From an uncultured Treponema sp. (GTDB lineage Bacteria; Spirochaetota; Spirochaetia; Treponematales; Treponemataceae), in the NCBI GenBank assembly GCA_947167345.1, contig CAMVHR010000029.1, positions 1 through 37,488 of the forward strand: DNA of 37,488 nt, written 5' to 3'. Shown here piece after piece: positions 1 to 8,655 of this stretch. The stretch's first letter is position 1; each line of letters begins with the position of its first letter. The notes beneath the pieces are model-generated. The model was not told the DNA's origin, did no database searches, and worked only from the letters and a program-made list of their open reading frames with translations. The translations under genes were made by a program, and so were the position numbers.

Positions 1-14
1 TTGATATTTTTCAT
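1..14 (-). CDS. 5' end of a divergent gene cut by the window edge
   Basis: Only the first few codons are present. On the minus strand GGAGG (positions 19-23) is followed after four A residues by ATG at 14-12, then AAA AAT ATC. The good Shine-Dalgarno sequence and spacing are the only evidence for a gene; the product (Met-Lys-Asn-Ile...) cannot be identified. It would be transcribed away from the lipoprotein gene at 261, sharing the intergenic region 15-260. Confidence 0.45.
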
Positions 15-110
15 TTTTCCTCCTACATAAGTTATTCCTTTTGATTTGTACTTTTTGTACATGTTTTTGGAAAAAAATGAAAAAATAGGCTTTGTGAAGT
101 TGACAGCTTT

Positions 111-140
111 GCTGCCAGCAGAGCTGCCAGCTCTGCGGCA
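111..140. other. GC-rich hairpin in divergent intergenic region
   Basis: GCAGAGCT (118-125) pairs perfectly with AGCTCTGC (129-136) around a GCC loop, and flanking GCC/GGC extends the stem past a bulged A. It stands out in AT-rich DNA. No T-run follows on either strand, so it is not an obvious terminator. A smaller dyad, TGTAC-N5-GTACA, lies at 47-61. The role is unknown; it lies upstream of both divergent genes. Confidence 0.4.
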
Positions 141-179
141 ATAAATTTAAATTTTCCCCCTAAATTCCTTGAAAATTTG

Positions 180-207
180 TTGACACGGCGGAAATTTCTG
201 TTATAGT
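180..207 (+). promoter_or_regulatory. sigma-70 type promoter for the lipoprotein gene
   Basis: TTGACA at 180-185 and TATAGT at 202-207 are separated by 16 bp. Transcription would begin near 214, giving a leader of about 47 nt that carries the ribosome-binding site AAAGGGGG before the ATG at 261. Confidence 0.7.
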
Positions 208-260
208 CTAAAATTGGATAGATAAATAACTTATTGTTATTAAATAAAGGGGGAATGTTT

Positions 261-2363
261 ATGAATATTAATAGACTTTTAAAGCTTGTTTTAAGGGGGG
301 GGGTAATCCTTAATAATGCATTTAGCATTGCTTTATGCATGGCTCTAAGCCTTTTTCTTTGTACTTCCCTTGTTTCCTGTGCTGGTGGAGCTGGCGGTGG
401 TAGTGATGATGCTGGCGGTGAACCTACTTCTTTGTGCGTGCAGATGCCTGTTACCCGTAGTGCACAGTATGAACTTTCTGATGTAGAATCCTTTACGGTA
501 ACAATAAAATCTTCTGCATATACTGCTACAAAATCCTGCGGGCAGGGCGAAAGGATTTCTTTTACAAACCTTCCCGTTGGTCATTATGATGTAACTGCTT
601 ACGGCAAAAAATCTGACGGCAGGATAACTGCAAAAGGTACTGCCACTGTTGATATTGAAGCAAACGTTACCAAAACTGTTACAATAAGATTGTCTCGTTT
701 AACCCATTGTACTGTAAGTTTTAAGACTGAAGAAGGTGGCGATATAGCTGGCATTTCTAGTCAGGACGTTAATGTTGGCGATAAGGCTGCAAACCCGGGA
801 ACTCCTTCAATTCCAGGAAAGACGTTCTCATTCTGGGCAAAAAGAATTTCTTCAACTGAAATTTCTGGTTCAAGCTTTGATTTTAACACTCCTATAACGG
901 AGGATATTGAGCTAGTTGCAAAGTGTGATGCCGTTACATATTCTATTACATTTGACTATAACGGTGGAAAAGTTGGTACTGCAGAATCTTCTACTGTAAA
1001 TGTACTGTATGGACAGACTCCAACACCTTCAGCAAATCCTACTATGACTGGTCATGACTTCAAAGGATGGGCAACGTCTCCTAGCTCTCCTACTGCCACA
1101 GGCACTTTCCCTGTAACGGAAGATACTACAACAATTTCTACGTATTATGCTGTTTGGGAGGCTAAAACATACACGATAACCTATGATTCCACGAGCATGA
1201 CCTACGGCATTTTGAATGCAGCTTCTCCGAATTCATATACTTATGGAACTGCCGTTACAATTCCTGATGCAGGTGGGGCTGGTACTACTTTTGCAGGATG
1301 GTATACTGATGCAAACTTTACGACGGCATTTACAGGAATTACCGCAACAACTACTGGTAACCTTACTTTGTATGCCAAGTTTACGGCAACTGTAAGTATC
1401 TATAAAGAAAAGGTTTCTGGTACACTTACAACGCTTTTGGATACAAAGACCGTCACCTGTGGTAAGACTGCAACGGCTCCAACTACACCGACTAAGACAA
1501 ATTATACTTTCGATTCTTGGAAGACTGGTTCTGGAGATGGTTCTGCATTTACATTTGGTACAAGCGGAACTACTATAACTGAAGACTGTGACGTATGGGC
1601 AACATGGACGGGAGCTTCTTATACTATTACGTATCACAATGTAAATGTTGGTTCTGGTTCTACTTATAAGGGAACTATAAGTGCAACGGCTAGAAGTTCT
1701 TACACTTATAATGCAACTTCATCTACATCTCTGCCTTTCCCAACTATCAGTGGTACTGAATATGTATTTGGCGGATGGTGTGAGTCATCAGACTTTTCTG
1801 ATGAAGGTGGAGCTAAGACAAGTATTCCTGCCGGTTCTACCGGAAATAAGGAGTATTATGCAAAGTACCTGTATAATTATGCTGATATTACCTGTTCGAT
1901 AGATGACTTTAATGCAATAAACGGTTTTTCAGGAACCTGTATTGAGTGGACGGTAACTGGTACTAGTCCTTCAATTTCAGGAATTGTTTCTGCAATAGCT
2001 GCTAAGGATATAGATGTTAAACTTAATCTTTCCGGTGGAGGTGTCTCGGGATCAATCGGAGCAGGTACGTTTGACAGCATAAAAGATCATCTTGTGGAAA
2101 TTAATCTGCCTGGAGGCATGACGACTATCAGTTCCAATACGTTTAAGGACTACGATAAATTAACGTCTGTCTATATACCTTCTTCTGTATTCACCATTGA
2201 AGATAGTGCGTTTGCCGGATGTACGAATCTTACAAGTGTAACTGGTGTAGATGGTACGTGGGGTGTGAGTGTTGCTGGTGGTGGTGGAGCAATGGTGACA
2301 AACGATCTCGGATCGAATCTCAATTATCTAAAGCAAGCTGGTTATACCCTTACTAAGCAGTAG
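261..2363 (+). CDS. Surface lipoprotein with InlB-type repeats and BspA-like LRR end
   Basis: The start at 261 is chosen over an upstream in-frame ATG at 234 because AAAGGGGG lies just before it. The first 39 residues form a long signal peptide ending in the lipobox LVSC (Cys40), followed by a Gly-rich linker, so this is a lipoprotein. After an early beta-rich domain come at least four copies of the Listeria-Bacteroides/InlB B-repeat type (blocks such as ITFDYNGGK, GHDFKGWAT, FAGWYTDANF, YAVWEAKTYTITY). The last 130 residues hold a leucine-rich segment of the BspA/TpLRR type (VEINLPGGMTTISSNTFKD, then a second turn ending in AFAGCTNLTSV). Such proteins are surface adhesin or host-interaction candidates; the ligand is unknown. 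It is monocistronic, with its own promoter and terminator. The repeat families are clear, the role is inferred. Confidence 0.85.
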   Translation: MNINRLLKLVLRGGVILNNAFSIALCMALSLFLCTSLVSCAGGAGGGSDDAGGEPTSLCVQMPVTRSAQYELSDVESFTVTIKSSAYTATKSCGQGERISFTNLPVGHYDVTAYGKKSDGRITAKGTATVDIEANVTKTVTIRLSRLTHCTVSFKTEEGGDIAGISSQDVNVGDKAANPGTPSIPGKTFSFWAKRISSTEISGSSFDFNTPITEDIELVAKCDAVTYSITFDYNGGKVGTAESSTVNVLYGQTPTPSANPTMTGHDFKGWATSPSSPTATGTFPVTEDTTTISTYYAVWEAKTYTITYDSTSMTYGILNAASPNSYTYGTAVTIPDAGGAGTTFAGWYTDANFTTAFTGITATTTGNLTLYAKFTATVSIYKEKVSGTLTTLLDTKTVTCGKTATAPTTPTKTNYTFDSWKTGSGDGSAFTFGTSGTTITEDCDVWATWTGASYTITYHNVNVGSGSTYKGTISATARSSYTYNATSSTSLPFPTISGTEYVFGGWCESSDFSDEGGAKTSIPAGSTGNKEYYAKYLYNYADITCSIDDFNAINGFSGTCIEWTVTGTSPSISGIVSAIAAKDIDVKLNLSGGGVSGSIGAGTFDSIKDHLVEINLPGGMTTISSNTFKDYDKLTSVYIPSSVFTIEDSAFAGCTNLTSVTGVDGTWGVSVAGGGGAMVTNDLGSNLNYLKQAGYTLTKQ

Positions 2364-2426
2364 CCTTAGCTGTAAGGTTCGCTTTAATACATTGCCCCTG
2401 AAATAAGGGGCGCTACCCATAAACAA

Positions 2427-2462
2427 ACAAGCCGTCTTGAAACATGGGCGGCTTGTTTTTTT
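2427..2462 (+). terminator. Rho-independent terminator after the lipoprotein gene
   Basis: ACAAGCCGTC (2427-2436) pairs with GGCGGCTTGT (2447-2456), with one G-T pair, around a 10-nt loop and is followed by a run of T. Confidence 0.9.
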
Positions 2463-2503
2463 CCCATCTCTTCTATTTTTCTGTCGGCAACTTTACATTC
2501 TCT

Positions 2504-2679
2504 AAGTATTAACAACGCAACTTCTTAAGTATTTGCGACGCAACTTCTTAAGTATTTACGACACAACTTCTTAAGTATTTACGACACAACTTCTTAAGTA
2601 TTTGCGACACAACTTCTTAAGTATTTGCGACACAACTTCTTAAGTATTTGCGACACAACTTCTTAAGTATTTGCGACAC
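2504..2679. repeat. 23-bp tandem repeat array, seven copies plus a partial
   Basis: Seven head-to-tail 23-bp units begin at 2504, 2527, 2550, 2573, 2596, 2619 and 2642, with a 15-bp partial copy at 2665-2679. Each unit begins AAGTATTTGCGAC and ends CAACTTCTT; unit junctions create the palindrome CTTAAG. The first unit is the most diverged (AACAACG in place of TTGCGAC), while the last three full copies are identical. The period is not a multiple of three, so it is not a peptide repeat, and there are no spacers, so it is not a CRISPR array. It lies between a terminator and rpe. Function unknown. Confidence 0.95.
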
Positions 2680-2758
2680 GAAACTTACAGTAAATGAAGA
2701 AAAGAAGGTGTCAGTGTTAATACTTTACAGACAGGTAGTTTTAAATTATTATAATTAT

Positions 2759-3388
2759 ATGAAGAAAAATGCATTGCTTTCGCCGTCGCTCTTGTCTGCC
2801 GATTTTTCTAATTTGGGGGCGGCTTTAAAAACAATAGAAGATAAAGGTGGCTCTCTTGTTCATATCGATGTCATGGATGGTCATTTTGTGCCCCCTGTTT
2901 CTTATGGACAGCCGGTAATTGCATCTTTGCGTTCCTCTACAAAACTGCCTTTTGACGTTCATCTTATGGTAGAGCGTCCTGAATTAAGCATATCTTCATT
3001 TATCGATGCCGGTGCGGATTATGTTACTTTTCATGCAGAAGCTACTGCACATGCAGACCGTTGCATTCAGATGATTCATGAGAAGGGAAAAAAAGCCGGC
3101 GTTGCAATATGTCCGTCAACTCCAGTTTCTGCTCTGGAATATATGCTCCCGTATGTAGACCTTGTGCTTGTCATGACTGTAAACCCAGGATGGGGCGGTC
3201 AAAAACTTATTCCTTATACTGTGGATAAAGTTAAAGAACTTGCCGCTTTGCAGGAAAAAAACAAATATTCATATCTTATTTCTGTTGACGGTGGCGTGAA
3301 TGCACAGACCCTGCCTGTTGTCCGAGAGGCTGGTACTGATATTGTTGTTTCCGGTTCGGCATTTTTTGAAGGAAAGTTGCAGTGGTGA
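2759..3388 (+). CDS. rpe: Ribulose-phosphate 3-epimerase
   Basis: Interconverts ribulose-5-phosphate and xylulose-5-phosphate in the pentose phosphate pathway. The protein of about 209 residues is a full-length TIM barrel with the family blocks in order: LSPSLLSADFSNLG, VHIDVMDGHFVPPVS, FDVHLMVERPE, VTFHAEA, VAICPSTPVSALE, VLVMTVNPGWGGQ and the phosphate-binding SVDGGVN...VSGSAFF. Metal and catalytic residues (His/Asp of HIDVMDGHF, the later Asp of VDGG) are present. I take ATG 2759, where family homology begins; there is no good Shine-Dalgarno there. A GTG at 2714 preceded by AAGAAGG is an alternative that adds 15 residues. It heads a long run of co-directional genes and overlaps the next gene by four bases. 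Confidence 0.93.
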   Translation: MKKNALLSPSLLSADFSNLGAALKTIEDKGGSLVHIDVMDGHFVPPVSYGQPVIASLRSSTKLPFDVHLMVERPELSISSFIDAGADYVTFHAEATAHADRCIQMIHEKGKKAGVAICPSTPVSALEYMLPYVDLVLVMTVNPGWGGQKLIPYTVDKVKELAALQEKNKYSYLISVDGGVNAQTLPVVREAGTDIVVSGSAFFEGKLQW

Positions 3389-4404
3389 AAAAGACTAAGA
3401 AATATATCCTGACAGCATGTATTGCTTTTGCAGGAATTTTTGCATTTTCTCAAAGTTTTCCATGGTATTCCCTTGGAATACCTATTTCTCCTGAAAATGA
3501 GTCTAAGACTGAGCAGACATCCACAGAAAGCGAGGAAACTGTTGTGTCTGAGGAAAAGGTTCCTGCTGTTGATACAGGTGTCGCCGGACAAAGCGGAAAT
3601 GCACTTGTAAGTGGTCTGGAATCGTACCGGAATAAAGACTGGGTAAGTTCTACGATATTTTTGCGTCGTGCTGTTTCTGAAAATAAAAATATCGGGGCGG
3701 AGGTCCTGTATATGCTTGTTATGAGCGAGATGTACAGCGGAGATTATGAATCAGCCATTATAGACTGCGATACATTCCTTTCTTCTTATCCTGCAAGTTC
3801 GCTAATACATAATATTCAATATCAGAAAGGAAGAGCCCTTCATTATACGGGACAAAATGATCAGTCCGTCCTTGTCTTAAGTGATTTCTGCCATCAGAAT
3901 CCTAAGAGCAAAATGTATCCTTCCGCCTTGTACTGGATAGCAGAATGTTTTTATGAAGATTATAATTTTGATACGGCACGAGGCTTGTACGAACAGATAG
4001 TTAACGATTATCCTGACAATAAAAAAGCGGTAGACGCTAAGTTTAAGCTTGATGCCATTGCCCAGCGTGAGCGTGAGCAGAAATTGCTGATGCTTTTAAA
4101 AGAGACTGGCGAAGAATATGTTTCTTCCCGTGAATCCTATGAACGTCAGGCTAAGGAATATGAAGGGCAGGATGTCGCTTCCCTTAGAAAGCAGCTGAAT
4201 GAAGCTAATGCACGTATTGCGGAGCTGGAGAAAGTTCCAGCAGTGCCTGCTGTAATGCCAACGAATGATGCAGTTTTAAAAAAACGCAAGGGCATTTCAA
4301 GTAATGAACTTTTGAATCTTAAGATTCGTGCTGCTCAGCTACAGCGTCTGCTTGATGAAAAATATTGTTCTTCTGCAGATGGAGAAGGTGAGTTTGATGA
4401 ATAG
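3385..4404 (+). CDS. Exported TPR protein with C-terminal coiled coil
   Basis: Starts at a GTG overlapping the rpe stop (GTGA), with GAAGGAAAG eight bases upstream; a GTG at 3382 is the alternative. A basic N-terminus and a hydrophobic stretch ending near FAFSQS form a signal peptide, so it is probably periplasmic. A Glu/Ser/Thr-rich linker is followed by TPR-like helices of the BamD/YbgF type: SGLESYRNKDWVSSTIFLRR, YESAIIDCDTFLSSYPAS, ALYWIAECFYEDYNFDTAR, YEQIVNDYPDNKKAVDAK. The C-terminal 100 residues are charged and predicted coiled coil. This fits a protein-interaction or envelope-assembly scaffold. Eight-base overlap with the next gene suggests translational coupling. No enzyme motif is seen. 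Confidence 0.8.
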   Translation: MKKTKKYILTACIAFAGIFAFSQSFPWYSLGIPISPENESKTEQTSTESEETVVSEEKVPAVDTGVAGQSGNALVSGLESYRNKDWVSSTIFLRRAVSENKNIGAEVLYMLVMSEMYSGDYESAIIDCDTFLSSYPASSLIHNIQYQKGRALHYTGQNDQSVLVLSDFCHQNPKSKMYPSALYWIAECFYEDYNFDTARGLYEQIVNDYPDNKKAVDAKFKLDAIAQREREQKLLMLLKETGEEYVSSRESYERQAKEYEGQDVASLRKQLNEANARIAELEKVPAVPAVMPTNDAVLKKRKGISSNELLNLKIRAAQLQRLLDEKYCSSADGEGEFDE

Positions 4405-5617
4405 TATTGTAAAAAAAATTACCTGCTTGTATTTGTTTTTTACTGTCTTTACTTCTGCTTGTTTTTACCTTCATGCACAGGAAGAAGAAATTGTCTTAGA
4501 CAGTGTTGATGAATATACGGGCTTGAAATATGCTGTTGAAAAAACTGTTTCTGCAGAGAATGGTGATGTACGAATTCGCGCCAGGGGTGATAACGGCACT
4601 TTTTCTTTATGTACAATAAATTCTAAAGGAAAGGAAGTTCCTCTGCTTTCTTCATTAGAGTCTGATTCTCTGTCTTTTTTTGTAATGAAAGTCGGACGGG
4701 CTCATTACACCCTTAATTCCAAAGGTGGTGTATCAAGTGAGGCCAGAAAAACTGAAAAAGGTGTGCAGCTTGCTTATACCATTGGCAAAAAAGCTTATTG
4801 TGTGCTTGATTTTACTTTTCCTAATGCTGATGCTCCTGACTCGCTGCAAAATATTGTGCGTGTTACCATGTATACGGTCAATATAGGTGAAACACCTCAG
4901 TCTTTTGCATTAAAAGGTGTGTTCGATACTGTTCTTGGAGAAATTTCTGGAAAACATTTTTCTACGGCGGCAAATGAAAAGCTTAACCGACAGAAGCAGT
5001 TTCATACAATGAAAGATGACAAGTGGATCCGATCTTCAAACAGCAACACTGCTGTTCAGTTTATGCTTGATGGTGAAGGAATTTCAGAGCCGGAAGTCGT
5101 TTCCGTCACTTCTGCAAAACTGCTTACAAAGTACTGGATTCCTGAAGTTGTAGAAGGCAAGGGCTTTAGTTCTCCTTCTTCGTATAACAATTCCGGTATA
5201 TGCATAAACTGGAAAACTGCATATTTGAATCCGCAGGAGATGGATGTAAAGGTGTTTTACCTTTCGATTGCAGAAGGTGTTGCTCCTGTTTATGCGGGCA
5301 AAGAGCCTGCCGGCATTGAATTTCTTTCTGCACTTGAAAATAAGACAGATATATTTACTTCATTGGTAGCTGAGAAAGAGCCTGTTGTAGAAAATGAAAC
5401 ATCTGAAGATGCTGACTCTTCTGTACCAGAACTCTCTCCTGCGGCTTTGGCTGTTACGGAAGAACAGCTTGATCCTGAATACATACAGAATCTTATAGAT
5501 TATATTGAGTCTATAAAATCAGAAGAAGATATTGAAACTGAAGAATATATCAGTTTAAATGAAGAACTGGACGCTATTTTTGAAAGACTTCGGAGCATGG
5601 AAAATAAGAATGAATAG
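4397..5617 (+). CDS. Exported protein of unknown function
   Basis: The ATG at 4397 overlaps the previous stop by eight bases (ATGAATAG) and is preceded by GGAGAAGG at good spacing. The first ~28 residues are a signal peptide (hydrophobic core TCLYLFFTVFTSACF, then LHAQ). The mature part is beta-rich, with no enzyme motif I recognise (for example VRIRARGDNGTFSLCTINSKG and YTVNIGETPQSFALKGVFD). The last ~120 residues are acidic and rich in Glu and Ser, ending in a helical, probably coiled-coil tail. Its position between two TPR proteins suggests the three form an envelope-associated complex; that is inference. Confidence 0.75.
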   Translation: MNSIVKKITCLYLFFTVFTSACFYLHAQEEEIVLDSVDEYTGLKYAVEKTVSAENGDVRIRARGDNGTFSLCTINSKGKEVPLLSSLESDSLSFFVMKVGRAHYTLNSKGGVSSEARKTEKGVQLAYTIGKKAYCVLDFTFPNADAPDSLQNIVRVTMYTVNIGETPQSFALKGVFDTVLGEISGKHFSTAANEKLNRQKQFHTMKDDKWIRSSNSNTAVQFMLDGEGISEPEVVSVTSAKLLTKYWIPEVVEGKGFSSPSSYNNSGICINWKTAYLNPQEMDVKVFYLSIAEGVAPVYAGKEPAGIEFLSALENKTDIFTSLVAEKEPVVENETSEDADSSVPELSPAALAVTEEQLDPEYIQNLIDYIESIKSEEDIETEEYISLNEELDAIFERLRSMENKNE

Positions 5618-6767
5618 GTCTATTCTTCAATATGCAAAAAATCTTATTCGCAGAAGAAAATTTGGCACTGCAATACAGTTGCTGCAGGGGGCTGAAAAAG
5701 ACTATAAAGGCTCTTTTGAATTTTACCGTATGCTTGGCATGTGTTGCCTTTATGTAGGTGATATTGATCATGCATCGTATTATTACAGCCTTGCACGCTC
5801 CATAAAGATTCAGGATGCAGAGCTTTATATAGGACAGGCAGCCATTTTTTTGCATCGTGGAGAGGTTGAGAATGCTCTTCCTTATTATCTTGAAATTGAA
5901 AAACTTGCGCCCGGAAATAAGATCGCTGCTGAAGCTCTAGAATTCCTTCGTGACAATTCAGACAGGGCAAGAGTGCGAACAAGACTTCTGGAATTGATTC
6001 AGACTGGCAGAATAGAACGTTTTTATCCTCCTCTGGGGTCAAATCCTGATTTAATAAGGAATGGCGTGTTGACTGGGCTTCTTTTGGGAGTGTGCATTTC
6101 TGTCGGTATTGTTATTGGCGGGCATAAATCCATTCCTAAACATGAAAAGCCTGTAACCCAGCATGAGCAGAACATAAAAAATCTTTCGCTGACAGAAAAA
6201 GAATTTCAAAATCCAAGTGATAAGTCTGTTGATTCAATGCAAGTTTCCTTTTACCTTTCGGATAAGGAAATTAACAAGGCGTATGAAGCTGCCAGCAGAT
6301 ATGCCCTGGATCATAGGGATAATGCCGCTCTTGTTGAAATTAACAGGATAAAATCTAGTAATGCAAGTTCTGTTGTAAAAGCAAAGGCTGAAACTTTAAA
6401 ATCGACACTTTTTCCTGAACTTGTAGGATTTGATAATTTAAAGGATAATTATTCGTATGAACAGGTTGAAAAAGATCCTGTACTGTACTCTGGGTGCTAT
6501 GTAATCTGGGACGGACGCATTGCAAATCCAAAGGTTATGGATAATGGTTTTTTGACATTTACATTACTTGTTGGTTATGTAAATAAAAGGGACTTGATTG
6601 GCTATGTCCCTGTAGAATTTGATAAAGAACCTGAAAGAACTCTGGAGCCTGAAAAGCCTGTCCGCATTTTGGGGATTGTAACCTATACTGACGGCAAGCT
6701 AGTCCTAAAAGAACGTTCCTTGCATCAGCCTTTAAAAGATACTTTGTCACTGGAAGCTCTTCATTAA
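5610..6767 (+). CDS. Membrane-anchored TPR protein
   Basis: ATG 5610 overlaps the previous stop in the same ATGAATAG arrangement as the gene before, so translation is probably coupled; the Shine-Dalgarno is weak. Residues 1-130 are TPR helices (AKNLIRRRKFGTAIQLLQG, ASYYYSLARSIKIQDAELY, VENALPYYLEIEKLAPGN). One transmembrane segment (GVLTGLLLGVCISVGIVIGG) follows at about residues 150-171, then a charged linker, further helices and a C-terminal beta-rich domain of about 95 residues that may be OB-like. Topology would place the N-terminal TPRs in the cytoplasm and the C-terminal domain in the periplasm. Function unknown. Confidence 0.75.
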   Translation: MNRSILQYAKNLIRRRKFGTAIQLLQGAEKDYKGSFEFYRMLGMCCLYVGDIDHASYYYSLARSIKIQDAELYIGQAAIFLHRGEVENALPYYLEIEKLAPGNKIAAEALEFLRDNSDRARVRTRLLELIQTGRIERFYPPLGSNPDLIRNGVLTGLLLGVCISVGIVIGGHKSIPKHEKPVTQHEQNIKNLSLTEKEFQNPSDKSVDSMQVSFYLSDKEINKAYEAASRYALDHRDNAALVEINRIKSSNASSVVKAKAETLKSTLFPELVGFDNLKDNYSYEQVEKDPVLYSGCYVIWDGRIANPKVMDNGFLTFTLLVGYVNKRDLIGYVPVEFDKEPERTLEPEKPVRILGIVTYTDGKLVLKERSLHQPLKDTLSLEALH

Positions 6768-6870
6768 TTTTCATATTTTTGATACATTTTATAAAAAATT
6801 TGGTGCAAATTTATATTTCAGGTGTACTACTATTATATAGAAATCTTTTTTATTTTTTTTGGAGGATAAA

Positions 6871-8166
6871 GTGGCTAAAGTAACAGAAGAAAAAGCCCCT
6901 GTAGAAATGTCAGAAAAACTTAAGGCTCTCGAAGCTGCACGTTTACAGATAGAAAAACAGTTTGGTTCTGGTTCATTGATGAAACTTGGAACTAAAACCG
7001 ACATAACGAGTGTAGATGTAGTACCTTCTGGTTCTATATTGCTTGATGAGGCATTGGGTATTGGTGGATATCCTCGCGGAAGAATCATTGAAATGTACGG
7101 ACCTGAAAGTTCCGGTAAAACAACTCTTGCACTTCATGCCATTGCTGAATCTCAGAAATTAGGCGGCATTGCAGCTTTTATTGATGCAGAACATGCCCTG
7201 GATCCTGTTTATGCAAAGAATTTGGGGGTTAATATTGATGAGTTGTGGGTTTCGCAGCCTGATACAGGAGAGCAGGCTCTTGAAATCTGTGAAAATCTTG
7301 TACGTTCTGGTGCTGTAGATATTATTGTTGTTGATAGCGTTGCTGCCCTTACTCCTCAGAAAGAAATTGAAGGTGAGATGGGAGACTCTGTAATGGGTCT
7401 TCAGGCTCGCCTTATGAGCCAGGCATTGCGAAAGCTTACTGCCATTGTCGGCAAGAGCAAGTGTATAGTTGTATTCATTAACCAGATCCGCATGAAGATT
7501 GGTGTAATGTTTGGTAATCCTGAGACAACAACTGGTGGTAATGCCCTGAAATTCTATTCTTCTGTGCGTCTTGAAATCCGCCGAATTGAGTCTATTGATG
7601 GTAAAGGCGATGAAGAAACTGTTGGCAACAGGGTTCGCGTAAAGATTGTAAAGAACAAGGTTGCTCCTCCATTCCGTAAGGTTGAGCTTGACATATATTT
7701 TGGCAAGGGTGTTTCTTCCAGTGCATCAATCCTTGATTCTGCCGTAAAGCACGGACTTATTGACAAGAAAGGTTCTTGGTATACAAGGGGAGAGGAAAAA
7801 ATCGGGCAGGGAAAGGAAAATGCCGTTGCATTTATTGAAAGGAATCCTGATATACGCCTTAGCCTTGAGCATACTCTTCGTGAAAAGCTGTTCCCTGGTC
7901 AGGTTCTGCGTACAAAAGAGGGTGACGTTGTTACTGAAGAGCGGATTCTTGCGTATGAAAAAGATATGAGGGCAAAAGGCGTTGGTGTCGGCTCCTCTGT
8001 TCCTGAACCTGAAAAAGCTCCTGAAACTGCACCTGTCGGACAACCAGTTGCCCAGCCAGCTGCGGCGGCTCCTAAGACGGCTGCAAAAGCAAAGGCTTCT
8101 GCGTCTGCCGTGTCTCTGGCAAAAGCGGCTGCGGAGGACAAGCCTGTTCCTGAGGATTTGTTTTAA
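6871..8166 (+). CDS. recA: Recombinase RecA
   Basis: ATP-dependent DNA strand exchange protein for homologous recombination and repair. GTG at 6871 is chosen as start because GGAGG lies five bases upstream; this gives [10 protein letters not shown] and 431 residues. Walker [10 protein letters not shown] is at about residues 77-85, the L1 region contains [16 protein letters not shown], and the L2 DNA-binding loop contains [20 protein letters not shown]. The core is very typical. The C-terminal tail beyond about residue 365 is unusually long, rich in Ala, Pro and Lys. A TATTATAT element at 6831-6838 may be a -10 box, but no good -35 is visible, and I see no SOS box I can support. Confidence 0.98.
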   Translation: MAKVTEEKAPVEMSEKLKALEAARLQIEKQFGSGSLMKLGTKTDITSVDVVPSGSILLDEALGIGGYPRGRIIEMYGPESSGKTTLALHAIAESQKLGGIAAFIDAEHALDPVYAKNLGVNIDELWVSQPDTGEQALEICENLVRSGAVDIIVVDSVAALTPQKEIEGEMGDSVMGLQARLMSQALRKLTAIVGKSKCIVVFINQIRMKIGVMFGNPETTTGGNALKFYSSVRLEIRRIESIDGKGDEETVGNRVRVKIVKNKVAPPFRKVELDIYFGKGVSSSASILDSAVKHGLIDKKGSWYTRGEEKIGQGKENAVAFIERNPDIRLSLEHTLREKLFPGQVLRTKEGDVVTEERILAYEKDMRAKGVGVGSSVPEPEKAPETAPVGQPVAQPAAAAPKTAAKAKASASAVSLAKAAAEDKPVPEDLF

Positions 8167-8169
8167 TTT

Positions 8170-8649
8170 ATGCAGGATGTTGTTTTAGGGCTTGGTTCTA
8201 ATCGTTCTCATGAAGGTAAATCTCCTTTGGAGCTTTTGAAAGCTGCCTGCTCGGATCTTTCATGCCGTCTTGAAGACATGAAGATGTCTTCTGTCTATAA
8301 GACAAAGGCCATGTATTATACTGATCAGGATGATTTTTATAATATGGTTGTAGCAGGGCGGTTTGAAGGTTCTGCGCATGACTTGCTGGATTTTATTCAT
8401 TCTGTCGAGAACAAGTACGGAAGGAACAGGGCTGTCGAGATTCGAAATGGACCACGCCCATTGGACATTGATATTGAGCTTTTTGGAAGTGAAGTTATAC
8501 GTGAAGAAAATCTTATTGTTCCCCATGAGCGTATGGAAGAACGGGCTTTTGTCCTTGTTCCCCTTGTTGAAATTTTTCCTGAGTATGCCGAAAAATATAA
8601 GGAAGCTTTAAATAAAGTTTCTGGACAGAAAATAGAAGTGGTGGGGTAA
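8170..8649 (+). CDS. folK: 2-amino-4-hydroxy-6-hydroxymethyldihydropteridine pyrophosphokinase
   Basis: Transfers pyrophosphate from ATP to hydroxymethyl-dihydropterin in folate synthesis. The 159-residue length is normal. Family features are LGLGSNRSHEGKSP at the N-terminus, SSVYKTKAMYYTDQDDFYN for pterin binding, and the signature NGPRPLDIDIE followed by VPHERMEERAFVLVPL. It starts three bases after the recA stop with only a distant GAGGAT as ribosome-binding site, so expression is likely coupled to recA. No other folate gene is in the window. Confidence 0.95.
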   Translation: MQDVVLGLGSNRSHEGKSPLELLKAACSDLSCRLEDMKMSSVYKTKAMYYTDQDDFYNMVVAGRFEGSAHDLLDFIHSVENKYGRNRAVEIRNGPRPLDIDIELFGSEVIREENLIVPHERMEERAFVLVPLVEIFPEYAEKYKEALNKVSGQKIEVVG

Positions 8650-8655
8650 AAAGGG

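Noticed and set aside
1233..1637. Minus-strand open frame of 134 codons inside the lipoprotein gene
   Set aside because: Cys/Ser/Arg-rich translation typical of an antisense shadow of repetitive coding DNA; no ribosome-binding site or motif.
2504..2679. CRISPR array
   Set aside because: The 23-bp units are directly joined without spacers, and no cas gene is nearby.
2724..2755. Promoter TTTACA / TATAAT for rpe
   Set aside because: Spacer is 20 bp and the start site would fall inside the first codons; possible but not supported enough to annotate.
2648..2758. Longer N-terminus of Rpe starting inside the tandem repeat
   Set aside because: The extra 37 residues are encoded partly by the repeat, do not fit the family, and no ribosome-binding site precedes that ATG.
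6800..6839. LexA/SOS box before recA
   Set aside because: No recognisable palindromic SOS site; only a possible -10 (TATTATAT).
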